Assembly (NCBI GenBank): GCA_039822105.1
Contig: JBCBMW010000008.1
Location: 1-64,000, forward strand
Direction of reading: 5' to 3'
Source of the DNA: Parvularcula sp039822105
GTDB lineage: Bacteria; Pseudomonadota; Alphaproteobacteria; Caulobacterales; Parvularculaceae
Length of the DNA stretch: 64,000 nucleotides
Shown here: piece by piece, positions 52,797 to 62,460 of the stretch
Numbering within the stretch: the first letter of the stretch is position 1
How the letters are laid out: each line of letters opens with the position of its first letter
Position numbers and translations under genes: made by a program
The notes under the pieces: generated by a model
The model's database searches: none
Seen by the model: only the letters and a program-made list of their open reading frames with translations
What the model was told of the DNA's origin: nothing

Positions 52797-53854
52797 CAGC
52801 CGTCGCCTTTCAAAAGGCCCAGGCGCTCACCGCCATAGACGCCATTGGTCAGGGGCTCCCACCAAGCCGCGTTCCCGAGGTACCAACGGATCGTCTCAGC
52901 GATCCCTGTGTCGAAATTGTGCTTGGCCTTCCAACCGAGCTCCTTTTCAAGCTTGGTCGCATCGATCGCATAACGATGATCATGCCCCGGACGGTCCGTC
53001 ACATAGGTGATCAGTTGCCGCCGCGGCTCTGAGCCTGGATCATGTTGGTCAAGGGCATCGCAAATGGTGTGGACAACCTCGAGATTGGTCCGCTCATTGC
53101 GGCCACCGACATTGTACTTCTCACCGAGCCGACCCCGTTCCAGCACCATGACCAGCGCCCGCGCATGGTCCTCCACATGAAGCCAATCGCGGATATTGCT
53201 ACCGTCTCCATAGACCGGCAGCGCCTGCCGGCTGAGGCCCTTGAGGATCATCAGAGGAATGAGTTTCTCAGGGAACTGGAACGGCCCATAATTGTTCGAG
53301 CAGTTCGAGATGACGACCGGCAGACCATAAGTCCGGCCCCATGCCACCACGAGGTGGTCCGACGCCGCTTTCGATGCCGAATAGGGCGAAGACGGATCGT
53401 AAGGTGTCGTCTCCTCAAAGAGCCCGTCAGGCCCGAGCGAGCCGTAGACCTCATCCGTCGAGATATGATGGAAACGGAAGCTATCGCGAGCAGCGCCCGT
53501 GAGGCCATCATAGTAGCCCCGCGCGGCCTCTAGCATCACCATGGTACCAACGATGTTGGTATCGATGAAGTCTTTCGCACCGCTGATCGATCGATCGACA
53601 TGGGACTCGGCCGCGAGATGCATCACGTGGGTCGGCGCCTCATCAGCAAAGATCTGGCGCATGGCATCAGCATTACAGATATCGGACTGGTGAAACCGGT
53701 AGCGCTGGCTGGACGATACGCTCACCAGAGAATCGAGATTGGACGCATAGGTCAGCTTGTCGACATTCACCACCTCGGCGTCCGTCTCTTCAATCAGATA
53801 GCGGATGACCGCTGATCCGATGAACCCTGCTCCTCCAGTCACGAGAATGCGCAT
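52796..53854 (-). CDS. rfbB: dTDP-glucose 4,6-dehydratase
   Basis: A 352-residue extended SDR enzyme: VTGGAGFIGSAVIRYL, MHLAAESHVDRSI, HISTDEVYGSLG and the YSASKAASDHLV catalytic YxxxK. It makes dTDP-4-keto-6-deoxyglucose. It follows rfbC by 14 bases. Full length. Confidence 0.96.
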   Translation of the reverse strand: MRILVTGGAGFIGSAVIRYLIEETDAEVVNVDKLTYASNLDSLVSVSSSQRYRFHQSDICNADAMRQIFADEAPTHVMHLAAESHVDRSISGAKDFIDTNIVGTMVMLEAARGYYDGLTGAARDSFRFHHISTDEVYGSLGPDGLFEETTPYDPSSPYSASKAASDHLVVAWGRTYGLPVVISNCSNNYGPFQFPEKLIPLMILKGLSRQALPVYGDGSNIRDWLHVEDHARALVMVLERGRLGEKYNVGGRNERTNLEVVHTICDALDQHDPGSEPRRQLITYVTDRPGHDHRYAIDATKLEKELGWKAKHNFDTGIAETIRWYLGNAAWWEPLTNGVYGGERLGLLKGDG

Positions 53855-53868
53855 GGGTATCGTCTCCG

Positions 53869-54429
53869 TTAGCCTTGGTAAGTGAAGTACTGCGGCAAAT
53901 CCGCAAGACGCGGATGCTCTGTGTCTTTCGCCGACAAAACAGGCTCATCGCCGCCAAGCCCCCAATCGATCCCGAGGGCGGGGTCATCCCAAGCCAAGCC
54001 GCGATCTGCTTCTGGGTCGTAGTAGCTTGTCACCTTGTACTGAACTTCCGTATCCGGTTCGAGCGTGACAAACGCATGGGCAAATCCAACCGGAACCCAA
54101 AACTGCTCACCGCCTTCGGCTGTCAGCTCGGCTGAGACGTGCTGGCCAAAAGTTGGTGATCCCACACGGATATCCACGGCGACGTCGAGGATGCGGCCGG
54201 CTGTGCAGCGGACGAGCTTACCTTGCGCTGAAGGCGCGATTTGAAAGTGGAGCCCCCGCAAAGTGCCAACCGTTGCTGACAGCGAGTGATTGTCCTGAAC
54301 AAACGGGGCGTCGATGCCCGCCTCGGCATAGCGCAGACCGTGAAACGTTTCGGAGAAGAAGCCGCGATGGTCGCCGTGCTTCGTCGGACGAACCAAAATC
54401 ACATCCGGAATGGCTTGTCGTTCAAACAT
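53869..54429 (-). CDS. rfbC: dTDP-4-dehydrorhamnose 3,5-epimerase
   Basis: A 186-residue cupin enzyme with VILVRPTKHGDHRGFFSETFHGLRY, FVQDNHSLSATVGTLRGLHFQ (catalytic His), KLVRCTAGRILDVAVDIRVGSPTFG and PVGFAHAFVTLEPDTEVQYKVTSYYDPEADRGLAWDDP. First gene of the rhamnose operon. The upstream 82 bases separate it from a same-strand dehydrogenase-like gene and carry long-range arms ACGCTCCG (54434-54441) and CGGAGCGT (54495-54502), which might form part of a terminator or leader structure. Confidence 0.95.
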   Translation of the reverse strand: MFERQAIPDVILVRPTKHGDHRGFFSETFHGLRYAEAGIDAPFVQDNHSLSATVGTLRGLHFQIAPSAQGKLVRCTAGRILDVAVDIRVGSPTFGQHVSAELTAEGGEQFWVPVGFAHAFVTLEPDTEVQYKVTSYYDPEADRGLAWDDPALGIDWGLGGDEPVLSAKDTEHPRLADLPQYFTYQG

Positions 54430-54511
54430 GAAAACGCTCCGCCCAATTCGCCTAGGGCTTCCTCCTTAACGAGAAAACCCCGACGAGTGGTGAACGGAGC
54501 GTGAATTTCTT

Positions 54512-55660
54512 TTAGTTGAAGGTCACGCCCGCCCGGGTGTGAAGACGCTCAAGCAGCTTCGCGCCCAACGCCGCGCCTGGGGTCAGCAAACCGCCTTCCC
54601 CTTCAGGGATATCCTCGTTCAGGCAGCGCGCGACCTCAGAGATCATCTTCGACGTCGAGCCATACCCCGGGTCCTTGTCGCCGCGCACCACTGTTTCGTG
54701 ACGCGATCCGTCGGCGGCCGTGGCCACGAGCGCCAGTTCGTAGAAACCCGTCTCACGCTCTTCTTTCGAAGGTCCCTCGCCTGGCTTTGGTCCGTCGTCG
54801 CCAGCCATGCTCTTATCGGCAGCCATCGCCTCAGCGCGCTGTTTGCCTTCATCGCCAGGCCCGGTGACGACCATTTCGTCATAGACCAGGCCTTCGCCGT
54901 GCCGGAACCCGGTCAGGTAATTGGTCCGGTGGACATTCTTGGTGTTGATCGAGGCCATCACGAAGGGAGCAAGCCACGTCCCCTCATCCTCATCGTAGCG
55001 CACTGCGCGGAGGTCAGGTTGCTCCGGTCCCTGAAAATCGCCGCAGAGAGAGAATGGGTTCATCAGGTCTTGCATCACCTGCGGATCGCTGAAGGCGGCC
55101 TTCATCGTCGCTTTGAAGCTTGCTGCCGTCCCGCCAGAGAACGTGCCCTTCATGGCTTTCACCAGGAGCTTCACCCGTTCTGCTGGCTTACCCGTGGCAG
55201 CGACAGCTTTGTCCTGAACGTGCCAAACGCCGAGATCGGATGGAATTGAGTCAAAACCGCAAGAGAACAGGATCCGTGCGCCTGATGCCTTGGCCGCATC
55301 GTGGGCTTCGCGCACCTTGGCAGCCATCCAAGCAGGCTCACCGCAGAGATCAGCGTAATCTGTACCCGCATCGATACAAGCCTTGAGGAGTTTTTCACCA
55401 TAGAGCTGGTAAGGACCAGTCAGTGTCAGGACCGTCTTGCCGCGCTTCGCCATTTCTTTGAGGGACGCTTCGTCATCGGCGTCCGCAATCACAATGGGCG
55501 TGTCACCCAGACCCATCTCTTCGCGCACCTCTTCGAGTTTCGCTTGGTTGCGACCAGCCATGGCAAAGCTCGGCGCGCCGGTCTTGCCGAGATATTCCGC
55601 CACCAGACGGCCCGTAAAGCCGCTCGCGCCGTAGACGATCGTATCGAATTCCTTGGCCAT
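54512..55660 (-). CDS. saccharopine-dehydrogenase-like / trans-acting enoyl reductase family protein
   Basis: A 382-residue protein with an N-terminal NAD-binding fold (FDTIVYGASGFTGRLVAEYLG) and then TVLTLTGPYQLYGEKLLKACIDAGTDYADLCGEPAW and ILFSCGFDSIPSDLGVW, the pattern of the saccharopine-dehydrogenase-like oxidoreductases. These act on various substrates including lipid-bound enoyl chains; lysine metabolism is unlikely. No operon partner is evident, as the ligA gene behind it ends 64 bases away. Cytoplasmic or membrane-associated. Confidence 0.87.
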   Translation of the reverse strand: MAKEFDTIVYGASGFTGRLVAEYLGKTGAPSFAMAGRNQAKLEEVREEMGLGDTPIVIADADDEASLKEMAKRGKTVLTLTGPYQLYGEKLLKACIDAGTDYADLCGEPAWMAAKVREAHDAAKASGARILFSCGFDSIPSDLGVWHVQDKAVAATGKPAERVKLLVKAMKGTFSGGTAASFKATMKAAFSDPQVMQDLMNPFSLCGDFQGPEQPDLRAVRYDEDEGTWLAPFVMASINTKNVHRTNYLTGFRHGEGLVYDEMVVTGPGDEGKQRAEAMAADKSMAGDDGPKPGEGPSKEERETGFYELALVATAADGSRHETVVRGDKDPGYGSTSKMISEVARCLNEDIPEGEGGLLTPGAALGAKLLERLHTRAGVTFN

Positions 55661-55724
55661 AAATCCTCCTTGTATCCGTTGTTGTTAACCTTGCTTGGCG
55701 CAGCGAATAGGCAAGGGGCAAGCG

Positions 55725-57872
55725 TCAATCGCTGCGCGCCACGTTGAGCCAGGCGGCCTCGTCCCAGATCTCAAGGCCCAGCTCCTGGGCCTTTTTCCCT
55801 TTGGAACCAGCGCCCTCGCCGGCAACGACGATGTCCGTCTTCTTGGAGACAGAACTCACCACCCGCGCGCCCAGGCGGGCCGCGATGGCTTTCGCCTCGT
55901 CGCGGGTCATTTCCGAGAGGCCGCCAGTGAAGACGATGCTTTTGCCGACCAGGGGCCCATCCTCGCTCTTTTCTTCGGGCGCCTCAGGGTCGAGCTGCGC
56001 GAAGAGACGTTCCAGCAAGGCGGCACTGCGCTCATCGGCGAAGAAAGCGGTCAGCGCATCAGCCACCGTTTCTCCGAGACCATCAATGCCGATCAGCTCC
56101 TCCCGCGCACCAGAGGCCTCATCCTGAAGTTTGCCCCCCAGCTGCATGAACGCTTCGGGCGAAGGATACCGATCAGCAAGCGTGGCGGCTGTCACGGCAC
56201 CGATATGCCGTATACCGAGAGCAGCGATCACCCGCGCAAGAGGACGGGTCCGTGTGGTTTCGATCGATGCGAACAGATTGTCCAAGGACTTTTGATTGGT
56301 GACCTCTTTGGTCCAAGTCGGCACTTTGGTCTTGTAGGTGACCTTTTTGTAGCTGCGAAGGTCTGACGTCCCCGGAGCATCAAAGGCGCCATCGCGCTGG
56401 CGCGCAGGAAGTGTGAAGATATCTGCGGGCTCACGGACCATGTGGCGACGGAAAAGGTCTTCCACCTGCCGCTCACCCAGGCCATCGATATCCATCGCCC
56501 CTTTGGAGACGAAGTGCTTGAGCTTCTCGAGGCTCTGGGCCGCACAGTTGAACCCGCCAGTGCAGCGGCGCACCACGTCGCGCTCACCTGTCCGCGGATT
56601 GACCTCGCGAACAGCAGGCGAACCGCAGACAGGGCAGTGCTCAGGAAACGGAAAGACCTTCGCGCTCTTCGGACGCTTGGCTTTGTCGACGCCGAGGACT
56701 TGAGGGATCACATCCCCTGCCCTCTGCACGGTCACGGTGTCACCTTCACGGGCATCTAAGCGCTCGATTTCGTCCTGGTTGTGCAGGGTGGCATTGGAGA
56801 CAACCACGCCGCCCACCGTGACCGGGGTCAGCCGCGCGATCGGCGTGAGGGCGCCGGTCCGGCCTACCTGTATTTCGATCCGTTCAAGGACAGTGGTGGC
56901 TTTCTCCGCCGGAAACTTATGCGCAATCGCCCAGCGAGGCGCCCGGCCGATGAACCCGAGCCGCTCTTGATAGTCGAGCCGATCCACTTTGTAGACGACA
57001 CCGTCGATATCGTAATCGAGGCTCGCGCGTTGCTCCTCGATAGAACGGTAGTGCTCCAGCGCTTCCTCAACCGAGGCGCAACGCTTGGCCAAGGGATTGG
57101 GCGGGAAGCCGAGTTCTTCCAGCGCATCAGACTTATCAGAGAACGTGTCGGCAATCGGTGCTGACATCTCGCCGGTGCCATGGGTGAAAAACCGCAAGGG
57201 CCGGCTGGCGGTGACTGTATAGTCCTTCTGGCGCAAAGACCCGGCGGCGGCGTTGCGCGGGTTCGCGAAGGTCTTCTCACCCGCGCGTTCGAAGCCTTCG
57301 TTCATCTCCGCAAAGGCAGCCTTGGAGATATAGACCTCGCCGCGAACCTCGAGCACGTCCGGTGCGTTTTTGATCGTCTCCGGAATATCGTCGAGTGTCC
57401 GCAAGTTTCGCGTGACGTCTTCACCAACCGTGCCGTCACCCCGGGTCGCGCCGATGATCAGCTGACCCCCTTCATAGCGCAAGCTTGCAGAAAGGCCGTC
57501 GATCTTGGGCTCAGCACGGAGCTCCACTAGCTCGTCGTCTTTGAGGCCTAGAAAGCGGCGCACCTTAGCAACGAAGTCGTGGACGTCTTCATCGGTGAAC
57601 GCATTGTCGAGCGACAGCATCGGCTGCGCATGGCGCACTTTGGCGAACCGGCCCGTCGGAACCGAACCCACCTTCTCTGAAGGGCTGTCTTCACGTTTGA
57701 GGTGCGGAAACTGCTCCTCTAGCTCTTTGTTCTCGGCACGGAGCGCATCATACTCCGCATCGGTCATGATCGGATCGGCGTCGTCATAGGCCTGGTCAGC
57801 CTCAGCCATGACCTGCGCGATCTCTTTCAAGCGCGCCTTCGCCGCCTTCTCGCTCAACTTTTTATCACTCAC
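55725..57872 (-). CDS. ligA: NAD-dependent DNA ligase
   Basis: A 715-residue ligase starting with GTG that shares one base with the recN stop (TAGTG). Domains in order: Ia (YDDADPIMTDAEYDAL), adenylation domain with Lys in AEPKIDGLSASLRYEGG, OB fold, the zinc finger with CPVCGSP and CTGGFNCAAQ, helix-hairpin-helix repeats (LGERQVEDLF; LGIRHIGAVTAATLADRYP) and a C-terminal BRCT domain (GKSIVFTGGLSEMTRDEAKAIAARLGARVVSSVSKKTDIVVAG). It seals nicks in replication and repair. Somewhat longer than usual through an insert around residues 500-540 (KVTYKTKVPTWTKEV). Confidence 0.97.
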   Translation of the reverse strand: MSDKKLSEKAAKARLKEIAQVMAEADQAYDDADPIMTDAEYDALRAENKELEEQFPHLKREDSPSEKVGSVPTGRFAKVRHAQPMLSLDNAFTDEDVHDFVAKVRRFLGLKDDELVELRAEPKIDGLSASLRYEGGQLIIGATRGDGTVGEDVTRNLRTLDDIPETIKNAPDVLEVRGEVYISKAAFAEMNEGFERAGEKTFANPRNAAAGSLRQKDYTVTASRPLRFFTHGTGEMSAPIADTFSDKSDALEELGFPPNPLAKRCASVEEALEHYRSIEEQRASLDYDIDGVVYKVDRLDYQERLGFIGRAPRWAIAHKFPAEKATTVLERIEIQVGRTGALTPIARLTPVTVGGVVVSNATLHNQDEIERLDAREGDTVTVQRAGDVIPQVLGVDKAKRPKSAKVFPFPEHCPVCGSPAVREVNPRTGERDVVRRCTGGFNCAAQSLEKLKHFVSKGAMDIDGLGERQVEDLFRRHMVREPADIFTLPARQRDGAFDAPGTSDLRSYKKVTYKTKVPTWTKEVTNQKSLDNLFASIETTRTRPLARVIAALGIRHIGAVTAATLADRYPSPEAFMQLGGKLQDEASGAREELIGIDGLGETVADALTAFFADERSAALLERLFAQLDPEAPEEKSEDGPLVGKSIVFTGGLSEMTRDEAKAIAARLGARVVSSVSKKTDIVVAGEGAGSKGKKAQELGLEIWDEAAWLNVARSD

Positions 57873-59566
57873 TACGCTGCCTCACCGCGAACATCCGCAC
57901 CTTCAGCGAGAAGCTTGCGGGAGGCGGCCCGCGCCTCCTCCGTGATCGTTGCACCGGAGAGCATGCGCGCGATCTCCTCGATCCGTTCGTCATCGGAGAG
58001 CTCACGGACATCGGTCCGCACTTTGGTCTTACCAGACTTCGCCACCTGAAAGTGCACACGGGACCGCGCAGCGACCTGCGGCGAGTGAGTGACGACGAGA
58101 GTCTGAGCGTCCGACGCAATTCTCGCCAAGCGCTCACCGATCGCGTCAGCAACAGCGCCGCCAACGCCGCTATCAACCTCATCAAACACGATCACCGACT
58201 TCTCGTCTTTCGCCGTCAGCACAGTTTTCAGTGCCAGGACGAAACGGGAGAGCTCGCCGCCCGACGCGATCACCTTTAGCGGGCCGAAGGGCGCGCCAGG
58301 ATTGGTCGAGACCTCGAAGGCCACACGATCAATACCGTGGGGCGATAGCTGGTCCTTCTCTTGCTCGACCACGACTTGGAACTTCGCCTTGTCGAGCTTG
58401 AGCGGCGCCAGCTCTGCCATCACCGCCTTGGCAAACTTAGCGCCAGCCTTTTTCCGTCGCGCCGAAAGGTCTTCCGCTGCGGAGAGATAGGCAAGTGCCT
58501 TCTGACTTTCCTCTTTACGGAGAGCATCAAAGCTCGCCTCGCCTTCATCGAGAAGGGTCAGCTGATGCTCGACCTCCTGCCGAAAGGCGTGAAGCGCATC
58601 CGGCGCGCGACCATACTTCCGGCCAGCAGCGCGAAGGGCAAAAAGGCGCTCTTCGGTCTCCTCAAGCGCCGTCTCGTCACGCACAAAGGCTTCAGCAGCA
58701 TCGAGCAGCGCCCCGCGCGCTTCGGCGAACTCGCTCAGCGCCGTATCAAGCCGTTGGGTCGCCAGCCGCAACGGCTCCCCTGCATCGCCATCGAGACGCT
58801 CCGCAGCACGATCAATCCGCGCCGCAGCACCCGACACTTTCGCCTCAAGACCGTCGTCACCAAGGGCGGCAATCGCTGATGATAGGTCCTCCGACACTTT
58901 CTCCGCAGCCATCAAATGGGCCCGGCGCTCGGCCAGCTCGGCCTCCTCCCCGGGCTGCGGGTTCAGGCTTTCAAGCTCGGTCGCCACGTGCCGGAGGTAG
59001 TCCGCTTCACGCTCTGCGGCCGCTTGTTCCGCCTCGCGGGCCTCGATCTCTTCACGCACGCCTCTCAGCGCAGCGTAGCTGGTCGCGACCGTGTCCCGCT
59101 TCTTCGCAAGACCCGCAAAGTCATCAAGCAATGATCGGTGAACCGATTGATCGAGGAAGCCTTGGCTCTCGTGCTGGCCGTGGACCTCGATCAGGCTCTC
59201 CCCCACGCGGCGCAAGGTGGCCACGGGAACGATTTGGTCATTGATAAAGGCGCGCGACTTGCCGTCAGCACTCTGCACACGGCGCAAAATAACGAGATCC
59301 TCGTCAGCTGGCAGGCCCGCCTCAGCCAAGAGTGGCCAGACGGGGTGGTGTGCCGAGGCTTCAAACACCGCCTGGACAACACCGCGTTCAGCGCCTTGAC
59401 GCACAAGCCCCTTGTCGGCTTTGCCGCCAGTGGCGAGCCCCAGACTGTCGAGAAGGATCGACTTGCCCGCTCCTGTCTCACCGGTCAGCGCGCTCAAACC
59501 GCCGCCAAGGCGTAAGGTGAGCCGCTCAATCAGCACAATGTCCTGGATGGTGAGCTCGATCAGCAT
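57872..59566 (-). CDS. recN: DNA repair protein RecN
   Basis: A 564-residue SMC-like ATPase. The Walker A GETGAGKSILLDSLGLATGG is at residues about 30-49, the long coiled coil occupies the middle (rich in Ala, Glu and Arg from about 150 to 370), the signature SGGELSRFVLALK is near residue 440 and Walker B VIVFDEVDSGVGG follows. It tethers broken ends in double-strand break repair. Co-transcribed and coupled with ligA downstream, an arrangement common in alphaproteobacteria. Confidence 0.96.
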   Translation of the reverse strand: MLIELTIQDIVLIERLTLRLGGGLSALTGETGAGKSILLDSLGLATGGKADKGLVRQGAERGVVQAVFEASAHHPVWPLLAEAGLPADEDLVILRRVQSADGKSRAFINDQIVPVATLRRVGESLIEVHGQHESQGFLDQSVHRSLLDDFAGLAKKRDTVATSYAALRGVREEIEAREAEQAAAEREADYLRHVATELESLNPQPGEEAELAERRAHLMAAEKVSEDLSSAIAALGDDGLEAKVSGAAARIDRAAERLDGDAGEPLRLATQRLDTALSEFAEARGALLDAAEAFVRDETALEETEERLFALRAAGRKYGRAPDALHAFRQEVEHQLTLLDEGEASFDALRKEESQKALAYLSAAEDLSARRKKAGAKFAKAVMAELAPLKLDKAKFQVVVEQEKDQLSPHGIDRVAFEVSTNPGAPFGPLKVIASGGELSRFVLALKTVLTAKDEKSVIVFDEVDSGVGGAVADAIGERLARIASDAQTLVVTHSPQVAARSRVHFQVAKSGKTKVRTDVRELSDDERIEEIARMLSGATITEEARAASRKLLAEGADVRGEAA

Positions 59567-59626
59567 AACGGTAGCGATGTTGATCGAAGCGTCGCGCCGG
59601 TCAAGCGCGGGGCAGCATCTGCGGCC

Positions 59627-61255
59627 TTACGGTGCAAAAACAGCGCCCTCATTCCAGGTGGGAGGCTCGGGTGCGTCAGCGATTCGGCGAATAAGGTCGA
59701 CAGAGAGATCGGCGAAACGGGCCGCGTCCTGCCACCTGATCGGCAGATCGGCCTGGTCGCTTGGTTGGTGGTAATGCTCATCCATGAAAGCATCGAAGCC
59801 TTCACGCCCGTTCCCCGACATCCCGTTGAAGAGGAAGACTGACGGCACGCCCCGCTGGACAAAACGGTAATGGTCCGAGCGCACAAAAAGAGACATGCTG
59901 GGGACCGGATCGGGCGTCGCCACCACACCGACGCGAGCGGCCGCAGCATCGAGCGGCGCCTTGATGGAAGAATACTCAACACCAAAGCCGATAATGTCGG
60001 TAAACGGATAGGTCATGATCGGCATGTCGATGTTGATGTTCGCAACAGGCTGATAGCCCAAGCCCTCAATGCTCTCCGCAAGATGTTGGGAGCCGAGAAG
60101 ACCTGCCTCTTCCGCTGTAACGGCAGCAAAGATCAGCGCACGGGCTGTACCGCCGTCCTTTGAGAGACGCCCCGCCGCTTCCATGACAATCGCCACACCG
60201 AGCCCGTTATCGAGGGCGCCGTTGAAGATATGGTCAAGCTCGTCCTCATCGCTACGCGCCAGAAAACCGGGATGCCTCGTCCCCAGGTGATCAAGATGCG
60301 CGGTCACGACGACCGCTTCATCCGCAAGCGTTGGATCCTGGCCGGGGAGGACACCGACGACGTTGAAAGCATCGACCCGCGTTGCTGACGCTGTGACGCT
60401 GAGCTCCGCTGTCGCGCCGAGTGAGAAGCTCTCGCCAGAACCGTTTCTCGCGCTCTCGATCACCGTGTCTGTGTCGCGGCCCGCGGCATCGATCAGGCCC
60501 GAAAGGGTATCAAAGCTGATGGCGGCCGCCGGAATGGCCTGCTCAGGTGTTGTTTCGACCACCAGCGCGCCATGCCGGCCCTGGCGGCGAAGGCGTGTCA
60601 GGCGACTGACGGATCGCGGTGCAGGATCAGCGAAGATGATCGCTGCGGCGCCCCGCTCCGCTGCTTCCATCCGTTTTGTGTCGAGCCGCTGCAGATGAAA
60701 ACGGGCTGCGGCATCGGTGATCGGCGGGGTGCCGGAAAGGACCACCACAATCTTCCCCGCAACATCCACGCCGCTATAGTCATCAAAGCCAAGCGAGGGC
60801 GCCGAAAGACCCGAGCCCACGAACACGAGCTCGCCCGATGCCTCTAACGCGTCATCCGTATCAAGACGGGTGAGCGGCGGGAAGTAAGAGACATCCTCGT
60901 TCATCTCAAGCTGACGGGTTACCCCATCTGTCGTTAGCGCGAATGTTCCAGACACACTTGAGCGGTCCACGGAATAAAGCGGGATCGTCTGCCTAAAGCT
61001 GCCATCCGCCGGGATAAGACCGGCATCGACAAAACTGGTCGTGACGTACTCGGCGGCTCTCTCGAAACCCTCCGTTCCCGTCTCCCGCCCGGTGAAAGCG
61101 TCCGACGCCAAGACCTCCACATGCGACCGGAGCACATCTGCTGTGTCAGCAGCTCCAAGCCGCCCCATGCCGCCGGTTTGCGAACAGGACCCCAGCAGCA
61201 CGCAGACGACCAAGGCATACGCACGAACAACAATGGGCCGCTGGCCGCGAAACAT
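59627..61255 (-). CDS. M28-family metallopeptidase lipoprotein
   Basis: A 542-residue protein with a lipobox (VVCVLLGSC) anchoring it in the cell envelope. It has a PA-like insert (about residues 130-230) and an M28 zinc peptidase domain with VTAHLDHLG, NGALDNGLGVAIVMEAAG, FAAVTAEEAGLLGS (catalytic Glu pair), INIDMP and SDHYRFVQRGVPSVFLF. It likely releases amino acids from peptides in the periplasm or on the surface. Located upstream of recN on the same strand with a 60-base gap; probably an independent transcript. Confidence 0.92.
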   Translation of the reverse strand: MFRGQRPIVVRAYALVVCVLLGSCSQTGGMGRLGAADTADVLRSHVEVLASDAFTGRETGTEGFERAAEYVTTSFVDAGLIPADGSFRQTIPLYSVDRSSVSGTFALTTDGVTRQLEMNEDVSYFPPLTRLDTDDALEASGELVFVGSGLSAPSLGFDDYSGVDVAGKIVVVLSGTPPITDAAARFHLQRLDTKRMEAAERGAAAIIFADPAPRSVSRLTRLRRQGRHGALVVETTPEQAIPAAAISFDTLSGLIDAAGRDTDTVIESARNGSGESFSLGATAELSVTASATRVDAFNVVGVLPGQDPTLADEAVVVTAHLDHLGTRHPGFLARSDEDELDHIFNGALDNGLGVAIVMEAAGRLSKDGGTARALIFAAVTAEEAGLLGSQHLAESIEGLGYQPVANINIDMPIMTYPFTDIIGFGVEYSSIKAPLDAAAARVGVVATPDPVPSMSLFVRSDHYRFVQRGVPSVFLFNGMSGNGREGFDAFMDEHYHQPSDQADLPIRWQDAARFADLSVDLIRRIADAPEPPTWNEGAVFAP

Positions 61256-61301
61256 GGGACCGATCTCCTAAGCCCGGCCTGCCTACCCCCGCCCGCCTAT
61301 C

Positions 61302-61535
61302 GTGTCCAAAGAGAACCCGCCCGCGGCGCGGCGTCGCCTCGTCATGCAGAACGGCAACCCTAGGTCCCTCTCATGCGAGGGCGATGTGAAACGCGGCGGC
61401 AAGACAGTGGCGAAGTCGAACCTTCCCCAAAAGATCTGTAAGACCTGCGGCCGACCGTTCACGTGGCGGAAGAAGTGGGAGCGGGTGTGGGACGAGGTGC
61501 AATACTGCTCCGATCGATGCCGAAGGGAACGGTGA
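61302..61535 (+). CDS. DUF2256 zinc-ribbon-like protein
   Basis: The conserved part is residues about 37-77 of this frame: KSNLPQKICKTCGRPFTWRKKWERVWDEVQYCSDRCRRER, with the Cys pattern CxxC...CxxxC of DUF2256. Members are usually only 40-60 residues, so the real start may be GTG at 61386 or 61407 rather than the GTG at 61302. It precedes the SDR gene by seven bases and shares its strand, so the two are likely co-transcribed. Function unknown; possibly nucleic-acid or metal binding. Confidence 0.8.
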   Translation: MSKENPPAARRRLVMQNGNPRSLSCEGDVKRGGKTVAKSNLPQKICKTCGRPFTWRKKWERVWDEVQYCSDRCRRER

Positions 61536-61542
61536 ACCGGCG

Positions 61543-62277
61543 ATGGCACTGACAAACTTTCCCCAGGGCATGCGAGCCGTCGTCTGGGGCGGATCCGGCG
61601 GTATTGGCCGGGCTTTTATAGACCATCTCGCGGGGGACGACCTCGTCGGCGAGGTCGTCGCCGTCTCGCGACGCGCGGTGGACGCTGGCGGAAAGGTCAG
61701 GGCCATCGGCTATGATCCGAGCGACGAGGCATCGGTCGCGGACGCCGCCGAGGCCGCTTCTGATGGCAAGCCCGTCCACCTGGTCCTGGTGGCCACAGGC
61801 ACGCTCCACGGCACGACCTATCAGCCTGAAAAGGCGCTGCGGCAGCTGGATCCTGGTGCATTCCTCGAAGTGATGCGCATCAACGCGCTCTTGCCCGCCT
61901 TGATCGCCAAAGCCTCGGTCGCGCATCTCGACAAAGACCGCAGCGTTTTCGCAGCGCTCTCGGCCCGCGTCGGCAGCATTTCGGACAACGGTCTTGGCGG
62001 CTGGCACAGCTACCGCGCGTCCAAAGCCGCGCTCAACATGCTCCTTCGCAACATCGCGATTGAGACAGCGCGCCGAAACAAAGGCGCAGTCATTGTGGGC
62101 GTTCATCCGGGCACGGTGGATACGTCTCTGTCAGAACCATTCCAAGGGAATGTGCCGGAGAGCAAGCTCTTCACTCCAAACCGCTCTGCAGGAGAGATGC
62201 TGCGCGTCGTTGATGGCCTCACCCCCAACGCCACCGGCCACTGCTTTGACTATGCGGGGAAAATGATCCCGTTCTAA
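61543..62277 (+). CDS. short-chain dehydrogenase/reductase
   Basis: A 244-residue SDR with the cofactor loop VVWGGSGGIGRAFI, a conserved segment LVLVATGTLHG, Ser in LSARVGSISDNGLGGW and the YRASKAALN Tyr-Lys pair. The later GVHPGTVDTSLSEPF is typical of CsgA-like and sniffer-type SDRs. Substrate unknown. The start ATG at 61543 is close to the DUF2256 gene stop. Confidence 0.93.
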   Translation: MALTNFPQGMRAVVWGGSGGIGRAFIDHLAGDDLVGEVVAVSRRAVDAGGKVRAIGYDPSDEASVADAAEAASDGKPVHLVLVATGTLHGTTYQPEKALRQLDPGAFLEVMRINALLPALIAKASVAHLDKDRSVFAALSARVGSISDNGLGGWHSYRASKAALNMLLRNIAIETARRNKGAVIVGVHPGTVDTSLSEPFQGNVPESKLFTPNRSAGEMLRVVDGLTPNATGHCFDYAGKMIPF

Positions 62278-62331
62278 CGCTGGTCATGGGCCAGCGTGGC
62301 GACAGTCAAAACGCTCGATATGATCGGAGAA

Positions 62332-62406
62332 TGGTGCGCGTACCAAGGTTCGAACTTGGGACCCCTTCGATGTCAACGAAGTGCTCTACCACTGAGCTAT
62401 ACGCGC
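62332..62406 (-). tRNA. tRNA-Val(GAC)
   Basis: The minus strand folds as a full tRNA: acceptor strands GCGCGTA and TACGCGC followed by ACCA, D-arm AGCTCAGTGGTAGAGC, anticodon stem-loop with CTTCG-TTGACAT-CGAAG (anticodon GAC) and a T-arm with GGTTCGAA-type loop as GTTCGAA. The encoded CCA end is present. It sits between the SDR and thioesterase genes. Confidence 0.95.
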
Positions 62407-62460
62407 GGAGTTCCATCGGAGCGGCAGCGCATAGCGGAGGCGGGGCCCAGGCTCAAGCCT